Shown: piece after piece, positions 62,779-64,000 of the stretch
Numbering within the stretch: the stretch's first letter is position 1
Layout of the letters: each line of letters starts with the position of its first letter
Assembly: GCF_001647715.1 (NCBI RefSeq)
Contig: NZ_CP015600.1
Coordinates: 2,418,001 to 2,482,000 of the forward strand
Origin: Pseudomonas antarctica
GTDB taxonomy: Bacteria; Pseudomonadota; Gammaproteobacteria; Pseudomonadales; Pseudomonadaceae
Reading direction: 5' to 3'
DNA length: 64,000 bases
The notes under the pieces: generated by a model
Seen by the model: only the letters and a program-made list of their open reading frames with translations
The model's database searches: none
What the model was told of the DNA's origin: nothing
Program-made: the position numbers and the translations under genes

Positions 62779-63099
62779 TCAATGAATTGGCGTTTTTTGA
62801 AGTTCTGCGCTAATCGAAACTTGAGCGAGCAGCAGTTGCTCGATTAGCGAATCAATTGACTGCGCGGTAAGCGTTAAAGTGGGAGATTCCCATTCATAGT
62901 CTTTAACGACCTTTATTTGGAAGTGCCCTTTTGCGTCGAATGAAGGATACCAACCTACGTCAATTAGGAAGCCGTGTGGATACTCCACTTGAAGCAAGTC
63001 CTCTTTCAGATGGTGGGCTTGATGCTCAATCCCTGATTCCTGCAACATCGAGAGTTCGTCGTAAGTTACTTTGCCTTGTAGAAAATCTAACGAAATCAT
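62779..63099 (-). CDS. Putative immunity protein for the Rhs toxin
   Basis: 106 residues, acidic and cytosolic (MISLDFLQGKVTYDELSMLQ, VEYPHGFLIDVGWYPSFDAK, WESPTLTLTAQSIDSLIEQL). Its ATG overlaps the Rhs stop by four bases (ATGA), the standard toxin-immunity coupling, so it should neutralise the toxin encoded at 63096-63540. No named family is recognised. Confidence 0.75.
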   Translation of the reverse strand: MISLDFLQGKVTYDELSMLQESGIEHQAHHLKEDLLQVEYPHGFLIDVGWYPSFDAKGHFQIKVVKDYEWESPTLTLTAQSIDSLIEQLLLAQVSISAELQKTPIH

Positions 63100-64000
63100 T
63101 TAGTTAATCTCCGGAATTCTTGCTCTGATATAGGGTGGCCGTGGATTGTTTTCGCGCTTAATTCAATACGTATCCAACGGCTAGATACTCCTTCGCTGGC
63201 GCCAATGCTCTCAGGATACTCCATCACTTTCCACGTTTTTCCATTAGTAACTGTTCTGCCATTTTTATAGGCTTCTCTTTCCAGATTTTCAATATTTATG
63301 CCTGGCTTGTACTTGGCTGGGCCGGACTTTGTTGTAGCCAAAATATCTTTCCAAGGCATTTTTTTTGAGGGGCTGTGCTTATACCCATGAGCTGTCCACT
63401 CGATTTCTTCAGGTGCAGGCAGCGCCGGCTGGCTGCCTTTGACTATTGCACTGTTTGCCGGATCTACGACGTCCTCAAAGGGACCGCAATTACCAGGACA
63501 TTTACTGAGTCCTAGCGGATCTACCCACCCCGTAGGGTTCGGCACGTACTGGTACGCGTTGATCCCACCCGCCAACTTCACCGGGTCGGGTGTCAGATAG
63601 CGACCACTGTCCGGATTGTAGTAGCGATGGCGGTTGTAGTGCAGCCCGCTTTCCGCATCGAAATATTGGCCCTGAAAGCGCAGCGGGTTGTCGACTTTAT
63701 CTATGTCGAGTCGGGCAATTTCACCATAGGCGCGGTAGTGCGCCGACCAGACGATTTCACCGTCGGGGGCGGTGAGTTCCTGCGGGGTACCGAGGTGGTC
63801 GAGTTGATAGTGGTAAGGCTGGGTCTCTTTCGGACCAAAACCTTCCAGCAGTGCCAGAGGGCGGAAGCTGTCCGGTTCGTAGATGTAACTGCGATGGCGA
63901 TCTGCATGGTGTTCGGCAATCAGCTTGTCGCCTTGCCAGAAAAACTCTGTGGTGATGTCGTCGACGGTTTTGCTGATCCGTCGACCAAACGGGTCATAAC
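63096..64000 (-). CDS. Rhs-family polymorphic toxin C-terminus, partial
   Basis: 301 visible residues; the 5' part lies beyond the right edge. The Rhs core (YDPFGRRISKTVDDITTEFF, HLGTPQELTAPDGEIVWSAH, RYLTPDPVKLAGGINAYQYV) ends at DPLGL, after which a variable toxin domain of about 140 residues follows: EEIEWTAHGYKHSPSKKMPW, GPAKYKPGINIENLEREAYK, VTNGKTWKVMEYPESIGASE and TIHGHPISEQEFRRLTK. This tail resembles the Ntox35 group, predicted RNases with a conserved GHP motif; I recall the family from memory and rate this moderate. Rhs toxins are delivered by type VI or similar systems and act in the target cell cytosol. The cognate immunity gene overlaps its stop. Confidence 0.85.
   Translation of the reverse strand, partial: YDPFGRRISKTVDDITTEFFWQGDKLIAEHHADRHRSYIYEPDSFRPLALLEGFGPKETQPYHYQLDHLGTPQELTAPDGEIVWSAHYRAYGEIARLDIDKVDNPLRFQGQYFDAESGLHYNRHRYYNPDSGRYLTPDPVKLAGGINAYQYVPNPTGWVDPLGLSKCPGNCGPFEDVVDPANSAIVKGSQPALPAPEEIEWTAHGYKHSPSKKMPWKDILATTKSGPAKYKPGINIENLEREAYKNGRTVTNGKTWKVMEYPESIGASEGVSSRWIRIELSAKTIHGHPISEQEFRRLTK
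63511..64000 (-). repeat. Direct repeat copy 2 of the Rhs core
   Basis: Partner of 61275-61764, differing by scattered substitutions only, and extending past the window edge. Confidence 0.85.

Overview
This window is a GC-rich chromosomal stretch that I read as a fluorescent Pseudomonas. The grounds are the REP/BIME sequences (GTGGGAGCGGGCTTGCTCGC type), the wealth of LysR regulators, sulfonate-type ABC importers and FMN monooxygenases, and the protein family matches. No rRNA, tRNA, CRISPR array, prophage or intact insertion sequence was seen.

Layout. 1-4.9 kb: an isoquinoline 1-oxidoreductase type pair (iorA, partial iorB), small hypothetical genes, a strikingly Met/Cys-rich small protein, and an XRE-cupin regulator. 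5.1-15.4 kb: a TonB-dependent receptor, then a sigma54-dependent activator divergent from a six-gene glycerol-type ABC importer operon (glpS-glpT-glpP-glpQ-DUF2160-glpV), with a -24/-12 promoter and an upstream TGTTCA repeat array between them. 15.5-24.3 kb: housekeeping and accessory genes (RidA, LysR, an orphan NitT/TauT-like binding protein, AraC with an Sbf-type transporter, a fimbrial-like peptide, SotB efflux pump, LprI-like protein, transaldolase, a truncated YciI). 24.4-29.8 kb: a first organosulfur block (SsuA-like protein, NtaA-type monooxygenase and a complete SBP-permease-ATPase importer). 29.8-37.4 kb: regulators (LysR x3, GlxA), a hydroxynitrile-lyase-like cupin, a thioesterase, a quinone oxidoreductase, a secreted 13-residue-repeat protein, and two damaged genes placed head to head (5'-truncated pirin and an internally deleted ycaC).

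37.5-54.7 kb is a large sulfur-scavenging region: D-2-hydroxyacid dehydrogenase, SfnB/DszC-like flavoprotein, NtaA-type monooxygenase, SsuA-like protein, four-domain rhodanese, cysteine dioxygenase-like cupin, a LysR regulator, class II aldolase, an SsuD-like monooxygenase, a two-component system, a 2-oxoglutarate dioxygenase and a MetQNI-like importer. The likely joint role is uptake of organosulfur compounds, oxidative C-S cleavage and sulfur transfer. It is interrupted by a 1.35 kb gene-free mosaic of BIMEs and a spacer repeated four times, built by tandem duplication of a ~620 bp unit.

54.7-60.4 kb: a MocR-type regulator divergent from a rubredoxin and a TIM-barrel gene (closed by a strong terminator), a LysE exporter, a MASE2-GGDEF diguanylate cyclase and a secreted M20 peptidase. 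60.6 kb to the end: an AT-richer Rhs polymorphic-toxin graveyard on the minus strand. An Rhs C-terminus with an Ntox35-like toxin and its likely immunity gene is followed by a frameshifted RNase A-like toxin tail with an intact CdiI-type immunity gene, a second frameshifted Rhs core that has lost its toxin, a relic immunity gene, and an intact paralogue of that relic. The Rhs system and the Met-rich protein are the least ordinary contents of the window.
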